From: Methanosphaera sp.
GTDB lineage: Archaea > Methanobacteriota > Methanobacteria > Methanobacteriales > Methanobacteriaceae
Direction: 5' to 3'
Length of the DNA stretch: 64,000 bases
NCBI GenBank assembly: GCA_017430835.1
Contig: JAFRMD010000023.1
Span: forward strand, 1 to 64,000
Shown in pieces: positions 36,413 to 45,940 of the stretch. The notes below the pieces were generated by a model. The model saw only the letters and a program-made list of their open reading frames with translations. It ran no database searches and was not told the origin of the DNA. A program made the position numbers and the translations under genes. Position 1 is the first letter of the stretch. Each line of letters opens with the position of its first letter.

Positions 36413-37065
36413 TCGGTTTTTGGTTTTGTTTTTCTTCCCTTTTTTCTTATTACTTCTTTTGCTATCAGGTTTAGTGGTGTTCTTTCTCCATGTGCTTCTG
36501 TGTTTCCTTTTTTTATTTGTTTTAGTATTTCGTCTACGCTGTCGCATTCTTTTATTTGTGTGTAGCATCTGCCTATTCCTTTTATAAAGTGTGCGTCGCT
36601 TGCTCCGATTGGTGGTATGTTGTTCTTTTTGGATACTTTTTTTGCCAGGTGGTTTGATATTCCGAGGATAAATCTTGAGTTCATGGTTTCCATTGCGTCA
36701 ATGTTTAGGGATTGTACGATGTTTCCTAGTCCACTCCTGTAATAGCAGTAGGGGTGGGCTGCTATTGCTATTCCTGCGTTGTCATGGATTTGGTCGATTG
36801 TTTCCTGTGGTGTTTGCAGTGGTTTTATGTAGTCGGTTATTCCTAGTGCTATGATGTGTCCTTCACTGCTGCTTACTTCTTCTCCTGGTATTAGCAGTAA
36901 TCCTTCGTGTTCTAATTTTTTTATTTGCCATGTTCCTTCTATTTCGTCATGGTCTGTGATTGCTATGGCTTTCAATCCTATTTTTTGACTATATTTTATT
37001 ATGTCTTCTAGGGGTGTTATTGAGTCCTTTGAATACTTACTATGGATGTGTGTGTCTATTTTCAT
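36403..37065 (-). CDS. PHP-domain metal-dependent phosphoesterase
   Basis: A 220-residue PHP hydrolase. Metal ligands are visible in KIDTHIHSKYSKDS, AIAITDHDEIEGT, IPGEEVSSSEGHIIALGI, IAAHPYCYYR and GASDAHFIKGIGRCYTQI. It is close to the family of small PHP phosphatases (related to YciV/TrpH, which act on 3'-5' oligonucleotides or PAP), but specificity is not shown. It is unrelated in domain layout to the PHP protein at 13435-14598, since it lacks the zinc ribbon. The coding strand is A/C-rich. Confidence 0.85.
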   Translation of the reverse strand: MKIDTHIHSKYSKDSITPLEDIIKYSQKIGLKAIAITDHDEIEGTWQIKKLEHEGLLLIPGEEVSSSEGHIIALGITDYIKPLQTPQETIDQIHDNAGIAIAAHPYCYYRSGLGNIVQSLNIDAMETMNSRFILGISNHLAKKVSKKNNIPPIGASDAHFIKGIGRCYTQIKECDSVDEILKQIKKGNTEAHGERTPLNLIAKEVIRKKGRKTKPKTDYE

Positions 37066-37251
37066 AAAAATATCGCCTTCTTATCTTTATGTTTATTATA
37101 TTAATAGTCATATTATAATAATTTTTTTAGTGATTAATTATATTATCTAAAAATAACATATATATTAGTATAATATAAGATTGATTTATTTTAATCCAGT
37201 ATCTAATTATCTATAATGGATTGTTATCAAAATATTTATGGAGATTAACTT

Positions 37252-38463
37252 ATGTATGAAATAGGAGAAGCTTTAATTGGTAATGGGCCTGAACTTGCTC
37301 ATATTGATTTAATTATTGGGGATAAGAAGGGTCCTGTTGGAACAGCATTTGCTACTAATATGGCTAGTATGTCAGTTGGTCATACACCTTTATTGTCTGT
37401 TATAAGACCTAATTTGCCTACTAAACCTGCAACTTTGATTATTCCTAAGGTTACTGTGCAGAATTTGGAAGATGCCAGTAAGATTTTTGGTCCTGCTCAG
37501 ACGGCTGTTGGTAGGGCTGTGGCTGATGCGGTTGAAGAGGAGATTATACCTAGGGATTTGGTTGAGGATCTGGTTTTGATGGTTAATGTGTTTATTGATC
37601 CTTCTGCTAAAGATTATCGTAAAATTTATCAGTATAATTATGGTGCTACCAAACTTGCTATTAGGCGTGCATTTGATAAATATCCATCTGTTGACAAGGT
37701 GTTAGCAGAGAAAGATAGGGGTACTCATCCAATTATGGGATTTAAGGCTATGAAATTATGGAATCCACCTTACTTGCAGGTTGCATTGGATCTTGATAAT
37801 GAAGATAAGATGCGTAGTATAATAAGAGATTTACCAAAACGTGAAAGAATTCTTATTGAAGCTGGTACTCCTCTTGTTAAAAAATTTGGTGTTGAAATTA
37901 TTGGTAAAATTAGGGAAGAAAGGCCTGGTGCCTTTATTATTGCTGATTTGAAAACTTTGGATGTTGGTAGAGTAGAAGTTAAGATGGCTGCTGATGAAAC
38001 TGCTGATGCTGTTGCCATTTCTGGTCTTGGTACCAACGAATCTATTGAGAAGGCTATTCATGAATGTACTAAGCAGGGTGTTTATTCTATTCTTGATATG
38101 ATGAATGTTAAATGCATTCCATCCAAGCTTGATGAGCTTAAGTTGAAACCTGATATTGTATTGTTGCATCGTAACATTGATTCTGAGACCATGTCTGATA
38201 ATGATGATGAGCAGCAATCTGAGTGGGGTAACATTATGGAGATTAAGGCTAAACTTGGTGAAAGAGGTTTAATTGCTGTTGCTGGTGGTGTAACTCCGGA
38301 TAAGGTCAATAAAGCTCGTTCCAATGGTGCTGACATTATTATTGCAGGTCGTTATATTATCGGTTCTTCTGATGTTAGAAGGGCAGCTGATGATTTCTTA
38401 AGGTATATGCCACAGGATTCTGATACTATGAGAGTGGCTCTTGACGAGGATGAAAAAATTTAG
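37252..38463 (+). CDS. fae-hps: Bifunctional formaldehyde-activating enzyme / hexulose-6-phosphate synthase
   Basis: A 403-residue fusion. Residues 1-160 are Fae: [20 protein letters not shown] includes catalytic His17, then [20 protein letters not shown]. It condenses formaldehyde with tetrahydromethanopterin. Residues 165-395 are Hps, a TIM barrel: [39 protein letters not shown] and [15 protein letters not shown]. In methanogens this pair runs the ribulose monophosphate route backwards to make ribulose 5-phosphate for nucleotides, releasing formaldehyde that Fae captures. Monocistronic with its own AT-rich promoter region. Confidence 0.96.
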   Translation: MYEIGEALIGNGPELAHIDLIIGDKKGPVGTAFATNMASMSVGHTPLLSVIRPNLPTKPATLIIPKVTVQNLEDASKIFGPAQTAVGRAVADAVEEEIIPRDLVEDLVLMVNVFIDPSAKDYRKIYQYNYGATKLAIRRAFDKYPSVDKVLAEKDRGTHPIMGFKAMKLWNPPYLQVALDLDNEDKMRSIIRDLPKRERILIEAGTPLVKKFGVEIIGKIREERPGAFIIADLKTLDVGRVEVKMAADETADAVAISGLGTNESIEKAIHECTKQGVYSILDMMNVKCIPSKLDELKLKPDIVLLHRNIDSETMSDNDDEQQSEWGNIMEIKAKLGERGLIAVAGGVTPDKVNKARSNGADIIIAGRYIIGSSDVRRAADDFLRYMPQDSDTMRVALDEDEKI

Positions 38464-38506
38464 TTGTTTTTTCTTATTATTTTTTTTTATTTTTTTCTTG
38501 GAAAAG

Positions 38507-38514
38507 TTTATATA
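38507..38514 (+). promoter_or_regulatory. Probable TATA box for tRNA-Trp
   Basis: TTTATATA lies 62 nt before the mature tRNA 5' end, implying a leader of about 35 nt that RNase P removes. Confidence 0.4.
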
Positions 38515-38576
38515 TTAGTTTTTAGATATATTTAATTAATCCTAGTATGTATTCTTAGCACGTTATTTACATATAT

Positions 38577-38719
38577 GGGGTTATAGTGTAATCAGGCATC
38601 ATCTGGGACTCCAGTTGTCTTTGAAGAAAGTGCGCACACTGAGGCATAACGATGATGATCAATTGGAGTGCTGAGACAAGAGAAATCCTAGGATCGGGGT
38701 TCAAATCCCTGTGACCCCA
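38577..38719 (+). tRNA. tRNA-Trp (CCA) with 70-nt intron
   Basis: Acceptor stem GGGGTTA (38577-38583) pairs with TGACCCC (38712-38718), discriminator A38719. The anticodon is CCA at 38611-38613. The anticodon stem is TGGGA/TCCTA, interrupted after position 37 by an intron, about 38615-38684. T-arm ATCGGGGTTCAAATCCCTG is complete. An intron at this site containing box C/D elements is a known feature of archaeal tRNA-Trp. Confidence 0.92.
38615..38684 (+). ncRNA. Intron-encoded box C/D guide RNA
   Basis: The intron holds a C-like TGAAGA (38622-38627), D' CTGA (38639-38642), C' GATGATGA (38651-38658) and D CTGA (38671-38674). The guide just before box D reads TTGGAGTG. Counting five bases from box D, its complement places the methylated base at C34 of the same tRNA (pairing with ACTCCA). 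This agrees with the 2'-O-methyl C34 guide known in Haloferax tRNA-Trp. I could not match the D' guide. Confidence 0.75.
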
Positions 38720-38893
38720 TTATTTTTATGATATTTTTTTTGATTATTTTTTCGTCTTTGTATGTTTTTTATTGAAGGTTGGTAATACTTTTTTTATTAA
38801 ATTTATTATTATTTAAATAAAATTTATATCATACTTAAAATAAATAAGTAATAAAGTATAACTACCTTTTTAGGTTAATAGTTGGTGTAAAAT

Positions 38894-39460
38894 TTGGGAA
38901 CTCTTAAATATATTCAATTCAATTCTTTAATAGGTGAAATAGGTGTTGTATGGGATAATAAGACAAAACTATTAAAACAGGTATTGCTCCCTGATTTAAA
39001 AACAAGAAAACAGAACTATGGCAAATTACGTTTTAATGGAGTAATAACCGAAACAGAACCTGATGAATTTGTTTATCAGTTCATGTCAGACATTAAAAAT
39101 ATCATAATGGGTAAGGATATCCATTTTGATTTAGAAAAACTTGACTTAAGTGATTTAACAGAGTTTCAAAGAAAAGTATTGATTCAACAAAGTCAAATTC
39201 CACATGCAAGGGTAACAACTTACAAAAAGCTTGCACAAATGGCTGGAAAACCCAATAGTGCACGGCCAGTGGCAAATGTGTTGTCAAATAACTATTTTCC
39301 ACTGTTAATACCGTGTCATAGAACTGTAAAGTCTGACTGGACAATAGGTGGATATGCAGGAAGTAATCATAGCTACTTCAAACAGTTTATACTGCAAAAC
39401 GAGGGAGTAGTCATAAAAAAAGGAGTAATATCCAAGCAATCCCGGTATCCACAGGATTAA
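38894..39460 (+). CDS. ogt: Methylated-DNA-protein cysteine methyltransferase
   Basis: A 188-residue suicide DNA repair protein that removes alkyl groups from O6-methylguanine. The active site is LIPCHRTVKSDWTIGGYAG (acceptor Cys in PCHR), preceded by the helix-turn-helix VTTYKKLAQMAGKPNSARPV that grips DNA. The N-terminal domain of about 90 residues is divergent. The start is TTG, with GGTG 7 nt upstream. No alkylation-response neighbours. Confidence 0.93.
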   Translation: MGTLKYIQFNSLIGEIGVVWDNKTKLLKQVLLPDLKTRKQNYGKLRFNGVITETEPDEFVYQFMSDIKNIIMGKDIHFDLEKLDLSDLTEFQRKVLIQQSQIPHARVTTYKKLAQMAGKPNSARPVANVLSNNYFPLLIPCHRTVKSDWTIGGYAGSNHSYFKQFILQNEGVVIKKGVISKQSRYPQD

Positions 39461-39490
39461 TTTATTTAGAAAAAAATGTGTGTGAAGGGG

Positions 39491-39862
39491 TTATTGTTTA
39501 ATAATAATTTTTTCCGCTTCTATTTGGGGAGGAATGGTGTTGGTAGGTTTACCAATGGTATAGACTTCAACTTTACTTCCTTTTTTAAGAAGTTTCATGT
39601 CCGTTTCTATCTGCTTGTTGTCCTTTGTTTCCCTGTATATTTTTGTATTGTTCGTTATAACGACTGAAGTGTTTTGGGCTTTATCTTCTGATATGTATAC
39701 AGTTCCTATCGTTTGATTGCTGATGGTGGAGGGATTATTGGTGTCTCCAACTACAACTCCAGTCAAGTTAGGCAACTGGTCCATTGTAGCACAGTAGGTA
39801 CCCCATGTTATCCCGGCCAATATTACAATAAATATTATAGTTTGCAAAGGCGTAAGCTTCAT
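39491..39862 (-). CDS. Membrane-anchored small protein of unknown function
   Basis: A 123-residue protein with one N-terminal span (residues 5-23, PLQTIIFIVILAGITWGTY) and an external part of about 95 residues with OB-like strands: TIGTVYISEDKAQNTSVVI, TKIYRETKDNKQIE, LLKKGSKVEVYTIG. This looks like a small beta-barrel similar to DUF3221-type domains, but I cannot confirm. It lies downstream of polB1 on the same strand. Confidence 0.55.
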   Translation of the reverse strand: MKLTPLQTIIFIVILAGITWGTYCATMDQLPNLTGVVVGDTNNPSTISNQTIGTVYISEDKAQNTSVVITNNTKIYRETKDNKQIETDMKLLKKGSKVEVYTIGKPTNTIPPQIEAEKIIIKQ

Positions 39863-39926
39863 AAATACAATTCCTGTTTTTCACTAGTTAATTTTATATT
39901 TTTATTCACTTATATATCTATATCTA

Positions 39927-41720
39927 TTATTCTATTTTTCCAACATATGTTGCATAAAATCCATCAGTATCAGCATATATTGGTTTAAATCCATATTCTT
40001 CCGATTTTTTCATAGCATTCTGAATATACTCTCTTCCCCAAGCTGTAATTGCAGCACCACATTCTTTTTTGTACCATCTAAATCTGGAATAACCATAAAC
40101 TCCATACATTGAATTTGCTAACCTTTTAAGGCCCTGCTGTTCAAAATCGTAGGCCTTTTTTTGTTCAGGAACGCTTTCCTCCTTCATCAAGGCCTTAATT
40201 TTCTGTCTTTCATCAAGAATATTTCCAATAATTGATGGTATAAATCCTTTAGGTTCCTTTAAAAATTTATAGCCATTTTCTGGACAAAGATAGTATTCGT
40301 CCTCATTTAATCCTTCGCCATCAGTAATGGTATCTGGCGAGATGTTCTGGGCAATAATGATTGAGGGATATAGACTTTTAAAGTCAAGATATGCAATATG
40401 TTCAAAAAGTCCCCTTTCAGGCTCTTTCACATAACCTCCCTCATTTCTTTTTGACATTCTGCGTTCATTATATTCCATGCTGGATGGTTTATTGGGTATG
40501 ATGTTGTTTTTTTCGTAGGCCTTCAGCATCAAGTACCATTCAATCATTTGCCCCGTTGTCATACGGGCAATGTCAAATAATGGTTGACCAACAAGCCTTG
40601 CCTGGGCAATGGTAAGGGGTGTTATCTTGTCTCCAATCATTACGGTAGTTCTTGCATCATCCATGGAATAGTCAAAGAGTTCCTCTAGGCGTTCATCGTC
40701 TGAATCCCAGTATTCAAAGATTTTGTCTCCGGGAACATCAATTTTTTCTTCATCAAACAATTCTTCATAAACTCGTTCTAGTGTGTAACGTTCCAAATTC
40801 ATGTACTGTCTGCTAAGAAGATATAAGTCAAGATGTATTCTGCCTCTGATAACTCCGGCATTGTTGAAGCCCCGTTTCATAAATTTGATGCTACTGTTGT
40901 CTAGTCCTAGCTTTAGTTTTACCTTCAAAACGTCAGCACGCTTTTTAATGTATGGCAAATCAAAGTTGTCTGAATTGTATCCAACCAGCAAATCGGGATT
41001 TTCTTTTTTAATGATTTCAACAAAACGCTTAAGCATATCTTTTTCACTTTCTAAAGTTTCAACAAAGTCTTTATCTGATTTTTTTGTTGATAAGACCTTG
41101 TTAAAACCATAGTTTCCGCTGAGGCTCATCATGATGATTGGATCATCTTCTGCATTTGGCATACCATCTGCATTGTATACTTCAATGTCAAAACTCAAAA
41201 TCTTATATTTTGTCACGGTTTTATTGGTATCAATCGGGTCTTCTTCCAACTTAAAAAGTTCAATATCATCGTCAACATTCAAATCTTCAATATCCTCATG
41301 ATTAATCATGTGTCCGTTTAGTTTGATAATGTTGCGTGGAGTTATTTGCTTGTCAATCAGGTATCTTCTATAAAAGGGAATATCGTATTCTCTTATTTCC
41401 TTTACTTGGCTTAAATCCTTGATGCTGTCTCTTAATTTGGGAACTTCCTGGGGATGGGTTAAAATAATTTTAATAAATTCCCTTTTTGTGCCTATATCAA
41501 TCTTTTCTTCTATTTTCAGATTGTTTAAGCCCAGCTCTTGCAACTGTTTCATGCATTCGGTGGTATCATATGCTAAAACGTACATGTAAGGTACAAAATT
41601 GCTGTCAAATGCAATAACATTTTTTTTAGTGCTGTTGTCATAGCCAAATAGTCTTACGATTGGTTTATCATTACGGGTAACATAATCGATATCATTTAGA
41701 AGAATTGTCTTAGTCTGCAT
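39927..41720 (-). CDS. polB1: Family B DNA polymerase, large part (PolB1 of a split enzyme)
   Basis: A 597-residue replicative polymerase fragment. The 3'-5' exonuclease carries ILSFDIEVYNADG (Exo I), LVGYNSDNFDLPYIKKRA (Exo II) and YSMDDARTT (Exo III). The polymerase motif A is YLDFKSLYPSIIIAQNIS, motif B LKRLANSMYGVYGY, motif C YADTDG, after which the protein ends within 11 residues. The thumb, and the KKRY region, are absent. This matches the PolB of Methanobacteriales, which is split into PolB1 and a separate PolB2, so truncation is normal. A TTG at 41741 is possible, but the ATG at 41720 fits homologues. polB2 is not in this window. Confidence 0.9.
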   Translation of the reverse strand: MQTKTILLNDIDYVTRNDKPIVRLFGYDNSTKKNVIAFDSNFVPYMYVLAYDTTECMKQLQELGLNNLKIEEKIDIGTKREFIKIILTHPQEVPKLRDSIKDLSQVKEIREYDIPFYRRYLIDKQITPRNIIKLNGHMINHEDIEDLNVDDDIELFKLEEDPIDTNKTVTKYKILSFDIEVYNADGMPNAEDDPIIMMSLSGNYGFNKVLSTKKSDKDFVETLESEKDMLKRFVEIIKKENPDLLVGYNSDNFDLPYIKKRADVLKVKLKLGLDNSSIKFMKRGFNNAGVIRGRIHLDLYLLSRQYMNLERYTLERVYEELFDEEKIDVPGDKIFEYWDSDDERLEELFDYSMDDARTTVMIGDKITPLTIAQARLVGQPLFDIARMTTGQMIEWYLMLKAYEKNNIIPNKPSSMEYNERRMSKRNEGGYVKEPERGLFEHIAYLDFKSLYPSIIIAQNISPDTITDGEGLNEDEYYLCPENGYKFLKEPKGFIPSIIGNILDERQKIKALMKEESVPEQKKAYDFEQQGLKRLANSMYGVYGYSRFRWYKKECGAAITAWGREYIQNAMKKSEEYGFKPIYADTDGFYATYVGKIE

Positions 41721-41805
41721 AGGATTAATTTTGTCATACAAAATATTAAAAATTTTATATTTGTTAAAAATAATAATATTATTAGTTATTGTAAATTGTG
41801 ATTAA

Positions 41806-42414
41806 ATGACTGGTTTTCGAAAAATTAACGATGAAGATGATATAGAAACTTTTGCTAAATGGATTTACTTAACTGACCAATTTCTTTTTACTAAGCTATT
41901 TAAGGATGAAACAGATTCAGTTAAGGCGATAGTAGAGTTAATAAATAATGATTATTTAAATGAATATCATAGAAATTTCATCACCCTTATTTATGAAGAC
42001 AATCCCGATGAAGTAAGGGGTATGATAATTTCATTTAGAACAAATTCAATTAGCAATGAAAGTACATACAATGCATTGAACAGTCTTTCCTCTATGAATC
42101 ATAAGTCAATAGTGTTGAATTTTGCATTCGGCAAGTTCTTTGCTTCATATAGGGGGGATAATGACTATTATATTGGAAATCTTTATGTGAAGGAGAATTA
42201 TAGAAATCAAGGTTTTGGAAGTAAGCTTGTTGAAAAATCAAAACAGATGGCAAGACAGCTAAGATGCAAAAACATATTATTGGATGTTGAATATGATAAA
42301 CCATATTTAATCTATTTCTATGGAAAACTAGGTTTTGAACAAAATTCTAAGAACTATTTCAAATTGTTTGGAAAAACCTATGGTTATCAAGGACTTAAAC
42401 ATAAAATAAGATGA
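41806..42414 (+). CDS. GNAT-family N-acetyltransferase
   Basis: A 202-residue acetyltransferase. The acetyl-CoA loop is YVKENYRNQGFGSKLVEKSK (Q/RxxGxG/A) near residue 130, followed by NILLDVEYDKPYLIYFYGKL with the family Tyr. The N-terminal 100 residues are specific to this group. Substrate unknown. The next gene (a metallo-hydrolase) starts 10 nt later, so they are probably co-transcribed. Confidence 0.85.
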   Translation: MTGFRKINDEDDIETFAKWIYLTDQFLFTKLFKDETDSVKAIVELINNDYLNEYHRNFITLIYEDNPDEVRGMIISFRTNSISNESTYNALNSLSSMNHKSIVLNFAFGKFFASYRGDNDYYIGNLYVKENYRNQGFGSKLVEKSKQMARQLRCKNILLDVEYDKPYLIYFYGKLGFEQNSKNYFKLFGKTYGYQGLKHKIR

Positions 42415-42424
42415 GAGTGAAATA

Positions 42425-43060
42425 ATGGCAGATATGTTAGATGATATTACGGTAATAATGGGAAGGGGACGAGACTCCAACAGCTACATAATAGGGGACG
42501 TGCTAATTGATCCTGGAAGCGGTACTGATATTGCTTACTTAAAAGCATCAGTTGAGGAATCAGGTATTCAAATGGAGGATATTAATAAAATAGTAAATAC
42601 GCATTGTCATTTTGATCATATGGGGGCAGACAAGCAATTGCAGGATGAATACGGTTATGAAATATACATGCACCCCCTTGACTTGCAAACTGTATTGGAT
42701 AAGGATGAAGATGCCACTGTGGCAGCATCATTTGGCATGACGGTTCCTGACTTGGACATTAAGGAATTGAATGAAGGCGACAAGATTCTTGATTATGAAG
42801 TGTTGCACACACCGGGACATACCCGTGGAGGCATATGCTTAAACAATGGAAAAAATTTAATATCCGGTGACACAGTATTTTCTGGAGGAAATTTTGGTAG
42901 AACAGACCTTCCTACAGGAGATAGAGAACAGATGAGAAAATCAATACTTCGAATTGCAGATTTGGATGTTGTTTGTTTATTCCCTGGACATGGACCATAT
43001 GCAATAAGCCAGGTGTCAGAACAAATGTCACTGGCGGTTATGATAGCTTCAAGACTATAG
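42425..43060 (+). CDS. Metallo-beta-lactamase-fold hydrolase
   Basis: A 211-residue MBL-fold protein of the glyoxalase II-like type. Zinc ligands: HCHFDHMGAD near residue 60, LHTPGHTRGGICL, SGDTVFSGG and LFPGHGPYA. This set fits thiolesterase-like hydrolases more than RNA nucleases. The GAGTGA site before the ATG lies just behind the GNAT gene. Substrate not determined. Confidence 0.88.
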   Translation: MADMLDDITVIMGRGRDSNSYIIGDVLIDPGSGTDIAYLKASVEESGIQMEDINKIVNTHCHFDHMGADKQLQDEYGYEIYMHPLDLQTVLDKDEDATVAASFGMTVPDLDIKELNEGDKILDYEVLHTPGHTRGGICLNNGKNLISGDTVFSGGNFGRTDLPTGDREQMRKSILRIADLDVVCLFPGHGPYAISQVSEQMSLAVMIASRL

Positions 43061-43098
43061 ATTAAAGTGCTGATAGTCTTAATTCTCCCCATCTTTTT

Positions 43099-43776
43099 TT
43101 ATATTGGTAGCAGACCGCTTTTTCTAAATAATTTTCTGGTTTTCTTAACTGCATTAGTCTTAACAAGAAGTGTAACCTTGTCATTTTTTTCGAGAACAAT
43201 ATCGTTTTGAGCTATTAATACCTTATTGTCTTTATGATACATTACAACAATGAAGTTCTTGGAGGGACTAATATCTCCAATTCTTTTGCCAACTATTTTA
43301 CCTGACTTGACTTCAACATCAATAAGTTCACAGTCTCCCTTACCACTAATGGCTATTTCTGCAACGTTTGGACTTATGATTAGCTTTTCAATATCGCTAC
43401 AAGCTGCAAGTTCGGGACTTACAACCTCATTCAATCCTAATTTCTTAAATATTTTAATATGGTCTGGATTGGTTGTTCTTGCAATAACTTTCTTCAAATT
43501 ATATTTTTGAGCAGTAACTCCAATCAATAAATTTATTTCATCGTTGCTTGTAGCGATAACCAGAATATCTGCCGTTTCAATGCCTGCACGTTTTAAAACT
43601 TTTTTGTTGGTGGCATCTCCCTTAATAATCTTGATGTCATCATATTTTTTAGTGACGGTTTCAGTGATTTCCTTATGGTTATCAATGAGGGTTACATTGT
43701 AGCCTGTTCTTCTTTTTAGTTTGTCTATTAGGTGAATTCCTACTCTTCCACCACCAATTATAATAACTTCTACCAT
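43099..43776 (-). CDS. trkA: Potassium-uptake regulatory protein TrkA
   Basis: A 225-residue cytosolic gate subunit for a Trk/Ktr K+ channel. The Rossmann TrkA-N domain begins VEVIIIGGGRVGIHLIDKL with the NAD-binding GxGxxG variant and TLIDNHKEITE, DILVIATSNDEINLL follows. A TrkA-C domain (KIVGKRIGDISPSKNFIVVM) ends it. The frame is open to 43791, but GGAG lies at the right distance for the ATG at 43776. A TrkH/channel partner is not adjacent. Confidence 0.92.
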   Translation of the reverse strand: MVEVIIIGGGRVGIHLIDKLKRRTGYNVTLIDNHKEITETVTKKYDDIKIIKGDATNKKVLKRAGIETADILVIATSNDEINLLIGVTAQKYNLKKVIARTTNPDHIKIFKKLGLNEVVSPELAACSDIEKLIISPNVAEIAISGKGDCELIDVEVKSGKIVGKRIGDISPSKNFIVVMYHKDNKVLIAQNDIVLEKNDKVTLLVKTNAVKKTRKLFRKSGLLPI

Positions 43777-43924
43777 ATCCAATAACTCCATGATATAATT
43801 ATCTTATTATTCATTTCTAATATATAATTTTTTTATTCAAAAGTTAAAAATAAATAATAATTAGTTGCTTAAATAATAATATAATCAAAAGTATATTTTC
43901 TCTATATGTACGATGGATGATATT

Positions 43925-44941
43925 ATGGATTATAAAAAACTTGTAGGATTATTATCTTTAGGTTTAATAATACTGGTTGCAATGGTGTTGTTTATAGGTC
44001 CAGAACATATTATTGAAGCTCTTAAAACTGCTAATATTAACTATGTAATCTTGGCAGTGGTTATTCAGTTTATTATTCTAGCATTATGGAATACTAGATG
44101 GAGCTTAATTTGTAAATCATTGGACATACCACACAACATGTTGTCATTATTTGCAATGACCATTGTAGGGCTTGCCATCAACGATTTAACTCCTAGTGGT
44201 CGAAGTGGTGGAGAACCGGTAAGAGCATATATCCTTAGTAAAAAATCATCAGAAAGCTTTAAGAAAACTTTTGCAACAGTAATGGGTGATAAATTATTTG
44301 ACACCATACCATTTGCAGTGCTTGCAATATTTGCAATAGCTTACCTAATGTTTTACTTGCATTTAAGCACTACACTGTTTATTCTATTATTAATAGCATT
44401 GGTAATATTTATTGTTCTATTGGCTTTCATAATCTATATTTGTATCAATGAAACAGTAGGAATCTTAACAATAGAATGGATATTTAGACAATTAAGACGA
44501 TTCATATCAAAAGACCTTGACAAATACGAAGAAAAAACTAAATCTTCATTAATCGGATTTCAAAACAGTTTAAGATACATAATGAATGATCGAAAGTTGC
44601 TCATCTTGGCAACAGTAATTTCATTTCTGGTATGGTTCCTTGAATTGTTAAGAGTGTACGTGGTATTTCTAGCATTTGGCGTCCACGTATCCCTTGGTAT
44701 GATTGCAGCAGTATTCCTCGTTTCAACATTAATTGGAATAATTCCTGCATTGCCGGGAGGATTGGGTTCTATAGATGGTGTAATGATTCTCTTGTATTCA
44801 ATGGCAGGAGTTGCAGCATCAGTCAGTACTGCAGTTACATTGATTGAACGTGCAATATCATTATGGATGGTAATTATACTGGGAGTGTTGTTGTTGCCGT
44901 TCTTTGGAACAGGAGTATTGGACCACATTGATATGGACTAA
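43925..44941 (+). CDS. Flippase-like integral membrane protein (UPF0104 / LPG synthase TM family)
   Basis: A 338-residue protein with about eight membrane spans. Family signatures: MTIVGLAINDLTPSGRSGGE (loop with Pro-Ser-Gly-Arg), VMGDKLFDTIPFA, LSLGMIAAVFLVSTLIGIIP and ALPGGLGSIDGVMI. The family is related to the flippase half of lysylphosphatidylglycerol synthase and archaeal homologues often lie near glycosyltransferases. Function is not proven. An ATG at 43913 is possible, but GGATGAT suits the ATG at 43925. Confidence 0.82.
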   Translation: MDYKKLVGLLSLGLIILVAMVLFIGPEHIIEALKTANINYVILAVVIQFIILALWNTRWSLICKSLDIPHNMLSLFAMTIVGLAINDLTPSGRSGGEPVRAYILSKKSSESFKKTFATVMGDKLFDTIPFAVLAIFAIAYLMFYLHLSTTLFILLLIALVIFIVLLAFIIYICINETVGILTIEWIFRQLRRFISKDLDKYEEKTKSSLIGFQNSLRYIMNDRKLLILATVISFLVWFLELLRVYVVFLAFGVHVSLGMIAAVFLVSTLIGIIPALPGGLGSIDGVMILLYSMAGVAASVSTAVTLIERAISLWMVIILGVLLLPFFGTGVLDHIDMD

Positions 44942-45038
44942 AGTCTTAATAATTCTATTTTTTTTCATTATTTTTTTGATAAAGCATATTAATATTTTTA
45001 ATTAATAAAAAAAAGGTTTATAGGAGAGATTGATTTTT

Positions 45039-45917
45039 ATGAATTCACTAATTATAGAAGACACATATGCAGAGGCATTCAGCACAAAAGCAGCACACCT
45101 CTTAATCACTGCAGCAACAAGGCAATTGGCAAAAATTACAGCAACAGAAGCAACAGGATTTGCAACTTCATTTATTTCAAGCCCGGCAGAAGCGGGAATT
45201 GACAGATATTATTCACCAGGGGAAACTCCCGATGGACGACCAGGGTATTCAATAATCATATGCCAAAACAAGACGGAAAAGGTTGAAAAACAGTTACTTG
45301 ATAGGATAGGTCAATGTGTACTGACAGCTCCCACAACAGCGGTATTCAATTTGTTGGAAGATTCTGAAATTCAAGACAACCTTGGATTCAAATTGGCATT
45401 CTTTGCTGACGGATACCAGGAAAAAATTGAAAAATACGGTAAAGACATGTATAAAATACCTGTAATGAGTGGGGATTTTCTTATAGAGGAAAACTTTGGA
45501 ATAGTAGATGCGGTGGCTGGAGGAAATTTGTTTGTCATGGCTAAAACTCAACAATCTGCATTGGTAGCGGCTCAAAGTGCTGTGAATGCTGTACGCGACA
45601 TACCTGGTGTTATCACACCATTTCCTGGTGGAATAGTTGCATCAGGTTCTAAGGTAGGATCAAAAAAATATAAATTCATGCCCGCAACAACAAATGAAGA
45701 ATACTGTCCAACTCTAAAGGGCGTTGTAAACTCAAAATTGCCTGAAGATGTAAACGGCGTTTATGAAATTGTATTTGATGGATTAACAGAAGAAAGTGTT
45801 AAAGAAGCAACACAAGTAGCAATAAAAGCTATAAAAACAATCCCGGATGTTGTTAAAATTTCGGCAGGCAACTATGGTGGAAATCTCGGGGATTATAAAA
45901 TCAGATTGTTGGAATAA
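45039..45917 (+). CDS. ftr: Formylmethanofuran-tetrahydromethanopterin formyltransferase
   Basis: A 292-residue enzyme moving the formyl group between methanofuran and tetrahydromethanopterin. It starts MNSLIIEDTYAEAFSTKAAH and contains TRQLAKITATEATGFATSFI, AGIDRYYSPGETPDGRPGY and GGIVASGSKVGSKKYKFMPA, all highly conserved. GGAGAG and the spacing choose the ATG at 45039. In methanol-plus-H2 specialists like Methanosphaera the upper CO2 branch is thought to serve biosynthesis or oxidation rather than energy gain. nnr follows 23 nt later. Confidence 0.96.
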   Translation: MNSLIIEDTYAEAFSTKAAHLLITAATRQLAKITATEATGFATSFISSPAEAGIDRYYSPGETPDGRPGYSIIICQNKTEKVEKQLLDRIGQCVLTAPTTAVFNLLEDSEIQDNLGFKLAFFADGYQEKIEKYGKDMYKIPVMSGDFLIEENFGIVDAVAGGNLFVMAKTQQSALVAAQSAVNAVRDIPGVITPFPGGIVASGSKVGSKKYKFMPATTNEEYCPTLKGVVNSKLPEDVNGVYEIVFDGLTEESVKEATQVAIKAIKTIPDVVKISAGNYGGNLGDYKIRLLE

Positions 45918-45940
45918 TAATTTTTCATGGTGAGTAAAAG

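Noticed and set aside
39927..41720. Truncated or pseudogenised polB
   Set aside because: All motifs to YADTDG are intact and the end point matches the split polymerase of Methanobacteriales.
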